Below, one piece after another: positions 1 through 17,286 of a stretch of 64,000 nt of DNA. The stretch lies in NCBI RefSeq assembly GCF_002287065.1, contig NZ_NSJZ01000003.1, positions 219,604 to 283,603 of the forward strand, written 5' to 3'. Positions within the stretch are counted from its first letter, which is position 1, and each line of letters opens with the position of its first letter. The stretch comes from Paracoccus salipaludis. GTDB lineage: Bacteria; Pseudomonadota; Alphaproteobacteria; Rhodobacterales; Rhodobacteraceae. The notes under the pieces are model-generated. The model worked only from the letters and a program-made list of their open reading frames with translations, was not told the origin of the DNA and made no database searches. Made by a program: the position numbers and the translations under genes.

Positions 1-692
1 GGGTGCTGATGCCGGCCGTGGTGCTGGCGGTCGCGGTGGCGGCGCTGGTCTATGCCGTCTCGACCGGCCGCTCGGGCCTTGCGGTCGTGGGCGCGTCGCT
101 GGGGGCGTGGCTCATCGCAGGGTCGGCGGTGGACATCTGGCAGCGGGCGGCGGGCCAGTTCGGGCGCCTGTCGCGGCTGCCGCGCGCCGACTGGGGCCGC
201 GTCGTGGCCCATGCGGGGCTGGGCGTCGCCTTTGTCGGCATCAGCCTGCTGATGGCCTGGTCGGTCGAGGACATCCGGGTCGCCCGCGAGGGCGAAAGCT
301 TCGAGGTCGCGGGCTACCGGATCACGCTTCAGGACGTATCCGAGGTGCAGGGGCCGAACTATGTCTCGACCACCGCGGCCATGCGGATCGAACGGAACGG
401 GCGCGAGATCGGCGTGCTGCATCCCGAGAAGCGGGTCTATCCGGTGCAGGCCATGCCTACGACCGAGGCGGCGATCCGGTCGTCGTTCTGGGGCGACATC
501 TACCTGGTCATCGGCGACCCGCAGCAGGGCGGGGGCTGGGCCGTCCGCAGCTATGTCAAGCCTTTCGCCTTCTGGATCTGGATGGGCTGCGGTCTGATGG
601 CCCTGGGTGGCGTCATCAGCCTGACCGACCGCCGCTGGCGCGTGGCCGCCACGGCCCGCAAGCCCGCGCCCCGCGCGGTGGCCGCCGAATGA
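1..692 (+). CDS. ccmF: Cytochrome c heme lyase subunit CcmF, C-terminal part
   Basis: The frame is open from the window edge, so only the last ~229 residues of a protein usually near 650 aa are present. CcmF sits in the inner membrane and, with CcmH, attaches heme to apocytochrome c in system I maturation. Visible are hydrophobic helices (window residues ~4-20, 28-45 and 66-86), a periplasmic stretch, then a final helix in the family-typical ending, where a Gly-Gly-Trp-Ala block and a Lys-Pro-Phe motif precede a membrane segment rich in Gly and Met and a basic tail. The stop overlaps the ccmH start by ATGA, so the two are probably translated together. Confidence 0.93.
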   Translation, partial: VLMPAVVLAVAVAALVYAVSTGRSGLAVVGASLGAWLIAGSAVDIWQRAAGQFGRLSRLPRADWGRVVAHAGLGVAFVGISLLMAWSVEDIRVAREGESFEVAGYRITLQDVSEVQGPNYVSTTAAMRIERNGREIGVLHPEKRVYPVQAMPTTEAAIRSSFWGDIYLVIGDPQQGGGWAVRSYVKPFAFWIWMGCGLMALGGVISLTDRRWRVAATARKPAPRAVAAE

Positions 693-1162
693 GGGGGCTG
701 CGCGCAGCCGCCGCGATGCTGGCGCTGGTCGCGGCGCAGGCGGCCTGGGCCGTCCAGCCCGACGAGGTGCTGGCCGACGCGGCGCTGGAACATCGCGCCC
801 GCGAGATCGGCCAGATGCTGCGCTGCCCCGTCTGCCAGGGCGAGAACATCGACGAATCGAATGCCCCGATCAGCCGCGACCTGCGCCTTTACGTGCGCGA
901 GCGGCTGGTCGCGGGCGACAGCGACGCCCAGGTGATCGACGCCGTGACCGAGCGCTTCGGCGAGTTTGTCCTGTTCGAGCCGAAGGCCGAGGGCGGAAAC
1001 CTCATCCTCTACTGGGCAGGGCCCCTGATGGCGCTGGTCGCGGCGCTGGCCGCCTTCCTGTTCCTGCGCGGCCGACGTCCCGATGCCGCGCCTGCGCCCG
1101 AGGCCCTGACCACCGAAGAGCGTGCGCGGCTGGATGCCCTGATGCGCGATCAGGAAAGCTGA
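689..1162 (+). CDS. ccmH: Cytochrome c maturation protein CcmH
   Basis: 157 aa. An N-terminal signal-like helix (residues ~1-21) is followed by the diagnostic motif LRCPVCQ (Cys46 and Cys49), the thiol pair that reduces apocytochrome c CXXCH cysteines before heme attachment. One membrane helix lies near residues 104-124 and a short charged tail follows. Family knowledge places it in the periplasm, anchored to the inner membrane and working with CcmF. The start codon overlaps the ccmF stop (ATGA), which decides the start. Its 3' end overlaps the convergent NUDIX gene by 13 bp. The length suits the short alphaproteobacterial CcmH/CycL form rather than the longer fused CcmH-CcmI. Confidence 0.95.
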   Translation: MRGLRAAAAMLALVAAQAAWAVQPDEVLADAALEHRAREIGQMLRCPVCQGENIDESNAPISRDLRLYVRERLVAGDSDAQVIDAVTERFGEFVLFEPKAEGGNLILYWAGPLMALVAALAAFLFLRGRRPDAAPAPEALTTEERARLDALMRDQES

Positions 1163-1818
1163 ACAAAGCGGGGCTCGGCGCCCTGGTTGTCGAAGAAGGG
1201 CACGGTCCGGGGCGCGTGCAGCGGGCTGTTGCCTGCGGCGCGAACCAGCGCCTCGACCTCGGCCAGCACGACCTCGGTGATGAAGGGCAGGTCAAGGGCG
1301 CGGGCTTCGGCCAGCGGCACCCAGTGCAGGTGGCTCAACTCGTCGCAGGCGCCGGAAAAGTCGTCGCGGTCGCCCACGATGTTGCGCGCGTCGATCAGGA
1401 AGAAGCGCGCGTCGAACCGCCGCGGCCGGCCCGGAGGCGTGATCGCGCGAAAGACGAACAGCAGCGGATCGTCGGCGGACGGGGCGAGCGTCAACCCGGT
1501 TTCCTCGACCATCTCGCGCAGCGCCGCGCGGGCCAGCGCGTCCGGGCTGACGGTCACGTCCGCCAGCGGCTCGGCCGACAGCCGCGCCCGGCAGGCGTCC
1601 GACAGGGTTTCGGGGCAGGGCGCGTCATCCTCGGCATCCACCGCACCGCCGGGAAAGACGTATTTCGAGGGCATGAAGGCCGCGCCCGCGCCGCGCATTC
1701 CCATCAGGACCGAAGGACCGTCCGCGCGGTCGCGGTCGATCAGGATCACGGTCGCCGCGTTGCGGATGCGGTCGGCTGCGGGGGCAGGCAGGTTGTCCAG
1801 CGTCGCGGCGGCGTCCAT
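1150..1818 (-). CDS. NUDIX hydrolase
   Basis: 222 aa. NUDIX enzymes hydrolyse nucleoside diphosphates linked to other moieties, using a metal held by the Nudix box. A Gly-Gly pair sits at residues 57-58 and the core REMVEETG at 101-108. The spacing between them is longer than in the classic box because of an insertion (about residues 63-95), as seen in CoA-pyrophosphatase-like and larger bacterial NUDIX proteins. The substrate cannot be read from the sequence. The ATG lies 2 bp from the stop of the upstream DUF983 gene, so the two form an operon. The gene converges on ccmH with a short overlap. Confidence 0.88.
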   Translation of the reverse strand: MDAAATLDNLPAPAADRIRNAATVILIDRDRADGPSVLMGMRGAGAAFMPSKYVFPGGAVDAEDDAPCPETLSDACRARLSAEPLADVTVSPDALARAALREMVEETGLTLAPSADDPLLFVFRAITPPGRPRRFDARFFLIDARNIVGDRDDFSGACDELSHLHWVPLAEARALDLPFITEVVLAEVEALVRAAGNSPLHAPRTVPFFDNQGAEPRFVQLS

Positions 1819-1820
1819 GC

Positions 1821-2240
1821 TCACGGCTCGTTCGGGCGGTCCTCGCCCCCCTGGCCGAAGCCGTGCATCCGCTTGGCCCATTGCAGCCCGACAAAGGCGC
1901 CCTTGATGATCGGCAGCAGGATCAGCGAGGCCACCAGCGAGCCGCCGAGGAAGATCGCGATCATCACCTCGGAGGAGGGGCGGTAGATCGTGTAGACCGA
2001 CAGCATCACGGCGACGGCGATGTGCGAGACGATCAGAATCGTGACATAGGCCGGGCCGTCGTCGGCCCGGTGGTGATGGAATGCCTCGCCGCAATTCGGG
2101 CAGTGGTCCTTGACCTTGAGGTATCCGGTGAACAGCCGCGCCTCGCCGCAGTTGGGGCAGCGGCCCATGGCGCCGCGGCGCATCGCCAGGCCCAGCATCC
2201 GCTCGGGCTCTGCGGTCCTTGCCTCTTGCGGATGCGCCAT
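1821..2240 (-). CDS. DUF983 family membrane protein
   Basis: 139 aa from the chosen ATG; an upstream ATG would add 26 residues that look non-coding. Near the N-terminus are two zinc-ribbon-like knuckles, RCPNCGEARLF and DHCPNCGEAF, followed by two hydrophobic helices (residues ~68-88 and ~94-116). This layout matches DUF983, a family of unknown function common in alphaproteobacteria, often near cytochrome oxidase or cytochrome c maturation genes, as here. It is followed within 3 bp by the NUDIX gene. The role is unknown; metal binding through the four cysteines is an inference. Confidence 0.9.
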   Translation of the reverse strand: MAHPQEARTAEPERMLGLAMRRGAMGRCPNCGEARLFTGYLKVKDHCPNCGEAFHHHRADDGPAYVTILIVSHIAVAVMLSVYTIYRPSSEVMIAIFLGGSLVASLILLPIIKGAFVGLQWAKRMHGFGQGGEDRPNEP

Positions 2241-2356
2241 GCCGATCAACCTGTCCTGCTTCCGTTTCAGGGAAGATAGGCGCTTCGTGCAGGCTATGCC
2301 ACCACTTTGGGCTTGCAAATGTGGGCGGCAGGTCGGCCCTTGCTGCAGGGCCGGAA

Positions 2357-2383
2357 GCTCCGGGGGACGATGCCCCCCGGAGC
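2357..2383 (-). terminator. Hairpin downstream of eno
   Basis: A perfect 10-bp inverted repeat, GCTCCGGGGG against CCCCCGGAGC, with a 7-nt loop lies 10 bp past the enolase stop. It lacks a clear U tract on the minus strand, so it may be a weak terminator or an mRNA-stabilising 3' hairpin. Confidence 0.5.
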
Positions 2384-2393
2384 AGGGGCGGCC

Positions 2394-8219
<5,826 letters not shown>

Positions 8220-8270
8220 GCCTGCACGCACGGGGCAGGGACCTTTCCATCCTTACGGAAGCCATCGACC

Positions 8271-9044
8271 ATGCGCCGCTTTCCGCCCGAACGCATCATC
8301 TGCCTGACCGAGGAAACGGTCGAAACGCTTTACCTGCTGGGCGAGGATCGCCGGATCGTCGGCGTCTCGGGTTATGCCGTCAGGCCGCCGCAGGTGCGGC
8401 GCGAGAAGCCGCGCGTCGCAGCCTTCACCTCGGCCGACATTCCGAAGATCCTGGCGCTGGAACCGGACCTGGTGCTGACCTTTTCGGACCTTCAGGCGCC
8501 CATCGTGGCCGACCTGATCCGCGAAGGCGTGACGGTCATGGCCTATAACCAGCGCGACCTCGCGGGCATCCTGGCCATGATCCGCCACCTGGGTGCCACC
8601 GTGGGCGCGGCGGATCGGGCCGAGGCACTGGCGGCGGGCTACGAGGCGCGGCTGGCCTCTGTCGCCGCGCGCACGACAGGTCCGCGCCCCACCGTCTATT
8701 TCGAGGAATGGGACGAGCCCATGATCTCGGGCATCCAGTGGGTGTCCGAGCTGATCGAGATCGCGGGCGGGCGCGAGGCCTTCCCTGACCTCGCGGACAA
8801 GAAGTCCGCGCGCGACCGCATCCTCACCCCGGACCGGGTGATCGCGGCGGCCCCCGACGTGATCCTCGCGTCCTGGTGCGGCAAGAAGGTGCGCCCCGAA
8901 CGCATCGCGGCTCGGCCCGGTTGGGACGCCATCCCGGCCGTGCGGAACGGGCGGATCGTCGAGATCAAGTCCTCGCTGATCCTGCAACCCGGCCCCGCCG
9001 CGCTGACCGAGGGGCTGGACGCGATCTGCGCGGCACTGGCATGA
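8271..9044 (+). CDS. BtuF-like cobalamin/metal-chelate-binding protein without signal peptide
   Basis: 257 aa. The fold is that of class III ABC substrate-binding proteins (BtuF/FhuD): an opening RIICLTEETVETLYLLGEDRRIVGVSGY, a LEPDLVLTFSDLQ lobe and a closing GWDAIPAVRNGRIVEI segment. Unusually, it starts with charged residues and has no signal peptide or lipobox, so as annotated it would stay in the cytosol; no upstream in-frame start with a signal is seen. The next gene starts inside its stop (ATGA) and metH follows, so a B12 handling or salvage role is inferred. No BtuC/BtuD neighbours are present. Confidence 0.8.
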   Translation: MRRFPPERIICLTEETVETLYLLGEDRRIVGVSGYAVRPPQVRREKPRVAAFTSADIPKILALEPDLVLTFSDLQAPIVADLIREGVTVMAYNQRDLAGILAMIRHLGATVGAADRAEALAAGYEARLASVAARTTGPRPTVYFEEWDEPMISGIQWVSELIEIAGGREAFPDLADKKSARDRILTPDRVIAAAPDVILASWCGKKVRPERIAARPGWDAIPAVRNGRIVEIKSSLILQPGPAALTEGLDAICAALA

Positions 9045-9709
9045 CCCGCCCGGCGGTGATGTCCTGGAGTTCCGGCAAGGACTGCACCCTTGCCCTGCAC
9101 CGGGCGCGTCAGCAGGGGATGCTGGAGGTCGTGGCGCTGCTTTCGACCTTCAACGAAACGGCGGACCGCGTGGCCATACATGGCACGCGCCGCCCGATCG
9201 CGCGGGCGCAAGCGCAGGCGCTGGGGCTGCCGCTGATCGAGGTCGATCTGCCCGATCCCTGCCCGAACGCGGATTACGAGTCGCGGATCGGCGCGGCGGC
9301 ACTGCGGCTGAAGCAGCAGGGCATCCACGACTGGATCTTCGGCGACCTGTTCCTTGAGGATATCCGGCAGTATCGCGAGGCCAGGCTGGCGGCGCAGGGG
9401 CTTGCCGCGCATTTCCCCCTTTGGGGCGCGGACACCCGGTTGCTGGCGCAGGAGATGCTGGATCTCGGCATCGACGCGCGGATCGCGACGCTGGATCCCC
9501 GGCTGGTGCCGCGCGAGCTTTGCGGCAGCCGCTTCGACCGGGATTTCCTCGACCGGCTGCCGCCCGGCGTCGATCCCTGCGGGGAACGCGGCGAGTTTCA
9601 CACGGTGGTGGGCTATGGACCCGGCTTTGCCGCGCCCCTGAAGCTGTGCCACGGAGAGACGGTCGAGCGCGGCGGGTTCGTGTACACGGACTTCGACCTT
9701 CAGGCGTGA
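9041..9709 (+). CDS. DUF71/COG2102 ATP-pyrophosphatase, putative B12-salvage type
   Basis: 222 aa. The N-terminus carries the PP-loop SSGKDC (from residue 10) of the adenine nucleotide alpha-hydrolase superfamily, and the body matches the diphthine-ammonia ligase family (DUF71). Bacteria make no diphthamide, and comparative genomics has proposed that bacterial DUF71 members near cobalamin genes act in B12 salvage. Here it overlaps a BtuF-like gene by ATGA and precedes the B12-dependent metH, which fits that proposal. The reaction is inferred: ATP-dependent activation of a carboxylate or amide. A hairpin with a T tract follows the stop. Confidence 0.8.
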   Translation: MTRPAVMSWSSGKDCTLALHRARQQGMLEVVALLSTFNETADRVAIHGTRRPIARAQAQALGLPLIEVDLPDPCPNADYESRIGAAALRLKQQGIHDWIFGDLFLEDIRQYREARLAAQGLAAHFPLWGADTRLLAQEMLDLGIDARIATLDPRLVPRELCGSRFDRDFLDRLPPGVDPCGERGEFHTVVGYGPGFAAPLKLCHGETVERGGFVYTDFDLQA

Positions 9710-9729
9710 GGACTGCAATGATGAAGAGG

Positions 9730-9760
9730 ATTCATGTCCGGCCTGCATGACATGAATTTT
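9730..9760 (+). terminator. Inverted repeat with T tract between the DUF71 gene and metH
   Basis: TTCATGTC (9731-9738) and GACATGAA (9749-9756) are perfectly complementary, extended by one A-T pair, with a 10-nt loop, and are followed by TTTT. This is a Rho-independent terminator shape with an unusually AT-rich stem. A protein operator ahead of metH is the alternative reading. Confidence 0.5.
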
Positions 9761-9812
9761 CCTTTCGTTGCTCCTTGGGGTATATCACCCGGATAATTGC
9801 CCGAGGTCCGCC

Positions 9813-13535
<3,723 letters not shown>

Positions 13536-13584
13536 CCCCTTTTCAAACGCCTCGGGCGCGGCTATGTCACGCCCACCACGGAAT

Positions 13585-13671
13585 GCGGTCGTGGCGGAAT
13601 TGGTAGACGCGCAGCGTTGAGGTCGCTGTTCCTTAACCGGAGTGAAAGTTCGAGTCTTTTCGACCGCACCA
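13585..13671 (+). tRNA. tRNA-Leu(GAG)
   Basis: Class II tRNA with acceptor stem GCGGTCG/CGACCGC, discriminator A and an encoded CCA. The anticodon stem CAGCG/CGCTG closes the loop TTGAGGT, giving anticodon GAG (13619-13621). A long variable arm and the GTTCGAGTC T-loop region complete it. Confidence 0.96.
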
Positions 13672-13678
13672 GTGACAA

Positions 13679-13702
13679 GGGCGCCCCTCGGGGCGCCTTT
13701 TT
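13679..13702 (+). terminator. Rho-independent terminator after tRNA-Leu
   Basis: A GC-rich palindrome, GGCGCCCC against GGGGCGCC, with a tight loop is followed directly by TTTTT. It begins about 8 bp after the tRNA CCA end. Confidence 0.85.
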
Positions 13703-13874
13703 CGTTTGCGCGCTTGCGGTTTGCCCGCCGCTCCGGCTGCTGCCCGGGCACCTGCCCGATTCTTGCCCAAGCCTCGCTCCGCCCCCGGAACCTGCCGCAT
13801 TATCACGTTGCAGCATGGGGTTTCCGTTGCATAGAGTGACGCAGCAAAGAACAGGAAGACTGGGAGCAGATGCA

Positions 13875-14975
13875 TTGACCCCGACCGGCAACGACGGATT
13901 CGTCGTCTTCGACCACGTGCAGAAAAGCTATGATGGTCAGACTCTTGTCGTGAAGGATCTGAACCTCTCGATCGGCAAGGGCGAGTTCCTGACGATGCTG
14001 GGGCCGTCGGGTTCGGGAAAGACGACCTGCCTCATGATGCTGGCGGGGTTCGAGACCGCGACGCATGGCGAGATCCGGCTGGCAGGACGCAACATCAACG
14101 ACGTGCCCCCGCACAAGCGCGGCATCGGCATGGTGTTCCAGAACTATGCCCTGTTCCCCCACATGACCGTGGGCGAGAACCTCGCCTTTCCGCTGGAAGT
14201 GCGCGGCATGAGCAAGGCCGAGCGCGAAAGCCGCGTCATCCGGGCGCTGGACATGGTGCAGATGGGCCGCTTCCGCACCCGCCGCCCGGCGCAGCTTTCG
14301 GGCGGCCAGCAGCAGCGGATCGCACTGGCCCGCGCGCTGGTCTTCGACCCGCAGCTGGTGCTGATGGACGAGCCGCTGGGTGCCTTGGACAAGCAGCTGC
14401 GCGAGCATATGCAGTATGAAATCAAGTCGCTGCACGACAACCTTGGAATCACGGTCGTCTACGTGACCCATGACCAGGGCGAGGCGCTGACGATGTCGGA
14501 CCGCATCGCCGTCTTCAACGACGGGCGCATCCAGCAGCTCGCGCCGCCCTCGGTGCTGTACGAGCAGCCGGAAAACAGCTTCGTCGCGGGCTTCATCGGC
14601 GAGAACAACAAGCTGCCCGGCACGATCGAGAAGCTGGACGGCCAGCGCGCCGAGGTCCGGCTTGCGAACGGAGAGCTGATCGACGCCACCGCCGTCAACA
14701 TCCGCGAGGTGGGGCAGCAGACGCTTGTGTCCATCCGCCCGGAGCGGGTCGAGTTCAAGCCCGACCTGATGCCGGCAGGCACCCACACGATCGACGCCGA
14801 GGTGCGCGACGTGATCTACATGGGCGACATCCTGCGGGCGCGCATGAAGGTCGCGGGCAGCGACGACTTCGTCATGAAGTTCCGCAACACGCTGGGCCAG
14901 ACCCGCCTGCAGCCCGGCCAGCATATCCGCATCGGCTGGAACCCGCAGGATGCGCGGGCGCTCGATCCCGTCTGA
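13875..14975 (+). CDS. potA: Polyamine-type ABC transporter ATP-binding protein (PotA-like)
   Basis: 366 aa from a TTG start. Walker A GPSGSGKT (residues 43-50), signature LSGGQQQR (141-148) and Walker B with D165-E166 mark the ATPase domain; a TOBE domain follows (about 280-365). It powers uptake of spermidine/putrescine or a related solute with the downstream permeases. No ATG fits: the in-frame ATG 60 bp upstream lies in sequence that looks non-coding, whereas TTG at 13875 has GGGAG 8 nt ahead and gives the normal N-terminus. It leads an operon of seven genes (potA, three binding proteins, two permeases, hemerythrin-like). Substrate is inferred from family resemblance. Confidence 0.9.
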   Translation: MTPTGNDGFVVFDHVQKSYDGQTLVVKDLNLSIGKGEFLTMLGPSGSGKTTCLMMLAGFETATHGEIRLAGRNINDVPPHKRGIGMVFQNYALFPHMTVGENLAFPLEVRGMSKAERESRVIRALDMVQMGRFRTRRPAQLSGGQQQRIALARALVFDPQLVLMDEPLGALDKQLREHMQYEIKSLHDNLGITVVYVTHDQGEALTMSDRIAVFNDGRIQQLAPPSVLYEQPENSFVAGFIGENNKLPGTIEKLDGQRAEVRLANGELIDATAVNIREVGQQTLVSIRPERVEFKPDLMPAGTHTIDAEVRDVIYMGDILRARMKVAGSDDFVMKFRNTLGQTRLQPGQHIRIGWNPQDARALDPV

Positions 14976-15003
14976 ACAAACCAACGATAAAGGGAGGCTA
15001 ACA

Positions 15004-16086
15004 ATGAAGAAACTTCTGATCGCCACCACCGCGTTCGCCGCTCTGGCGACGGCGGCCTCGGCCCAAAGCGGCGGCGTGCTGAACGTGCTGGACTGGGGCG
15101 GGGCCTACGGCCAGTCCCACGCCGTCGCCTACAACGCGCCCTTCGAGGCCGAAACGGGCATCCGCATCACCGTGGCCGACGCCGACAATCCGGCGACCCC
15201 GATCAAGGCGATGGTCGAGGCGGGCAACGTCACCGCCGACGTGGCCTCGGTCGAATATGCCGACGCCGTGCGCCTGTGCGACGAGGGCGCGCTTGAGCAG
15301 ATCGACCCTTCGGTCCTGAGCGCGGCGGCCGATGGGACCGCGGCGGCGGATGACTTCATCGAGGGCGCGATCACGGACTGCTTCGTGGCGACGGACGTTT
15401 ATTCGATGGTCCTGGCCTATGACGACAGCAAGTTCCCCGACGCCAAGCCCGCAAGCCCGGCCGATTTCTTCGACACCGCCAAGTTCCCCGGCAAGCGCAC
15501 CATGCGCAAGGGCGCCAAGTTCAACCTGGAACTGGCGCTGATGGCGGACGGCGTGGCGCCGGCCGAGGTTTACGACGTGCTGGCGACGCCCGAGGGCGTG
15601 GACCGCGCCTTTGCCAAGCTCGACACGATCAAGAACGACGTGATCTGGTGGGAAGCGGGCGCCCAGCCGCCGCAGCTTCTGGCGGATGGCGAGGTCACGA
15701 TGGCCTATGCCTTCAACGGCCGGATCTTCAACGCCGCCATCGGCGAGAACAAGCCGTTCAACATCATCTGGAACGGCCAGATCTACGAGATGGAAGGCTG
15801 GGTCATTCCCAAGGGCGCGCCGAACAAGGACAACGCACTGAAATACATCGAGTTCTCGACCCGTCCCGAGCAGCTTGCCAAGGCCGCCGAGCACATCAGC
15901 TACGGCCCGCCGCGCAAGTCCTCGGCCTCGCTGGTCGGCAATGTCGCGGGCAAGGACGTGCCGATGAGCCCGCACCTGCCGACCTCGCCCGGCAACATCG
16001 AGCAGGGGATCGCCTCGAACCTCGACTTCTGGGTCGATCACGACGGCGAGCTGAGCGAGCGTTTCAACGCCTGGCTGGCGGGCTGA
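15004..16086 (+). CDS. ABC transporter substrate-binding protein, PotD/PotF-like, copy 1
   Basis: 360 aa with a clear Sec signal peptide ending near Ala-Ser-Ala-Gln (residues 1-20). Periplasmic extracellular solute-binding family (SBP type 8, spermidine/putrescine-like). Shared landmarks with the next two genes are FFDTAKFPGKR, a WWEAGAQPPQLLADGEV block, YGPPRKS and the ending FNAWLAG. A strong ribosome site, GGGAGG, precedes the ATG by 7 nt. It begins 28 bp after potA. It is the first of three tandem homologues, so divergence of specificity after duplication is likely. Confidence 0.92.
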   Translation: MKKLLIATTAFAALATAASAQSGGVLNVLDWGGAYGQSHAVAYNAPFEAETGIRITVADADNPATPIKAMVEAGNVTADVASVEYADAVRLCDEGALEQIDPSVLSAAADGTAAADDFIEGAITDCFVATDVYSMVLAYDDSKFPDAKPASPADFFDTAKFPGKRTMRKGAKFNLELALMADGVAPAEVYDVLATPEGVDRAFAKLDTIKNDVIWWEAGAQPPQLLADGEVTMAYAFNGRIFNAAIGENKPFNIIWNGQIYEMEGWVIPKGAPNKDNALKYIEFSTRPEQLAKAAEHISYGPPRKSSASLVGNVAGKDVPMSPHLPTSPGNIEQGIASNLDFWVDHDGELSERFNAWLAG

Positions 16087-16150
16087 CGTTTCGGCGGCGC
16101 CGCCCCGGCGCGGTGCCGCCACCATTCTCGAGGTTGCGAAAGAGCGGACC

Positions 16151-17230
16151 ATGAAAAGACGACTGATCGCGGGCACGGCGCTGGCGCTGATCGCCGCCGG
16201 CACGGCGCAGGCGCAGGACTCGATCAACATTACCACCTATGGCGGCGCCTTTGCCGCGGCGGTGAACGAGGCCTATGCCCGGCCGTTCACGGAAGCCACC
16301 GGCATCCAGGCCAACATGGTGGACAACTCGGACCCGCCGGCCAAGCTGAAGGCCGAGGTCGAGGCGGGCAACGTCACCAGCGACGTTTACGACGTCGAGC
16401 AGTCCGACGTGATCCGACTGTGCGACGAGGGCCTGATCGAGCCGATCGACCCGGCGGCGCTGCCCGCCGCAGCCGACGGGACGCCCGCCGCGGACGACTA
16501 CCTGCCGCAGGCGCTGCACGACTGCGCGACGGCCATCATGGTGTGGTCCACCGTGATCGCCTATGACACCTCGGCCTTCCCGAACGGCGCGCCCGCGACG
16601 GTGGCCGACTTCTTCGACACCGCCAAGTTCCCCGGCAAGCGCGGCATCATCAAGCGCCCGAAATACGCGCTGGAATTCGCGCTGCTCGGCGACGGCGTGG
16701 CCCCGGACGAGGTTTACGACGTGCTGTCGACGGACGAGGGCGTGGACCGCGCCTTTGCCAAGCTGGACACGATCAAGGACCAGGTGGTCTGGTGGGAAGC
16801 GGGCGCGCAGGCGCCGCAGCTTCTGGCCGACAAGGAGGTCTCGATGACGCTGGCCTACAACGGCCGGATCTTCGACGCCATCGTTGACGAGGGCAAGCCC
16901 TTCGGCTTCGTCTGGGACGGGGCGAACCTCGACATGGACTACTGGGTGATCCCCAAGGGCGCGCCCGACATGGAAAAGTCGATGAAGTTCATCGCCTTCG
17001 CCTCGGACCCGGCGCGCCAGGCGGACCTGTCGAAATACATCGCCTATGGCCCGCCGCGGAAATCGGCGGCGGCGAATGTCGGCACCTACAAGGACGGCAC
17101 CACCGAGATGGCGCCCTACCTGCCGACGACGCCCGCGAATGCCGAGAAGGCGCTGGTCAACGACGCCGCCTTCTGGGCCGACCACGGGACCGAGCTGACC
17201 GAGCGTTTCAACGCCTGGCTGGCAAGCTGA
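16151..17230 (+). CDS. ABC transporter substrate-binding protein, PotD/PotF-like, copy 2
   Basis: 359 aa, signal peptide ending near Ala-Gln-Ala-Gln (about residue 22). It aligns along its whole length with copies 1 and 3: FFDTAKFPGKR, AFAKLDTIKDQVVWWEAGAQ, AYNGRIFDA, YGPPRKS and FNAWLAS are all recognisable. The N-terminal lobe diverges more: the loop after the signal begins INITTYGGAF rather than the tryptophan-containing NVLDWGGAY of copy 1, suggesting a different ligand. It is separated from copy 1 by 64 bp. Periplasmic; binds a small cationic or related solute for the PotA/B/C-like transporter. Confidence 0.92.
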   Translation: MKRRLIAGTALALIAAGTAQAQDSINITTYGGAFAAAVNEAYARPFTEATGIQANMVDNSDPPAKLKAEVEAGNVTSDVYDVEQSDVIRLCDEGLIEPIDPAALPAAADGTPAADDYLPQALHDCATAIMVWSTVIAYDTSAFPNGAPATVADFFDTAKFPGKRGIIKRPKYALEFALLGDGVAPDEVYDVLSTDEGVDRAFAKLDTIKDQVVWWEAGAQAPQLLADKEVSMTLAYNGRIFDAIVDEGKPFGFVWDGANLDMDYWVIPKGAPDMEKSMKFIAFASDPARQADLSKYIAYGPPRKSAAANVGTYKDGTTEMAPYLPTTPANAEKALVNDAAFWADHGTELTERFNAWLAS

Positions 17231-17286
17231 CCCCCTTGCGCCGGGGCGCCCGACGCGCGCCCCGGCCGCTTCGACAAGATGGACCG

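Noticed and set aside
107..1162. A 351-codon open frame that begins inside ccmF
   Set aside because: Its first 194 codons are an out-of-frame, Arg/Gly-rich shadow of ccmF; only the part from 689 (ccmH) is real.
9710..9812. Cobalamin or SAM/SAH riboswitch ahead of metH
   Set aside because: The leader is only ~100 bp and no B12-box or other riboswitch core was recognised.
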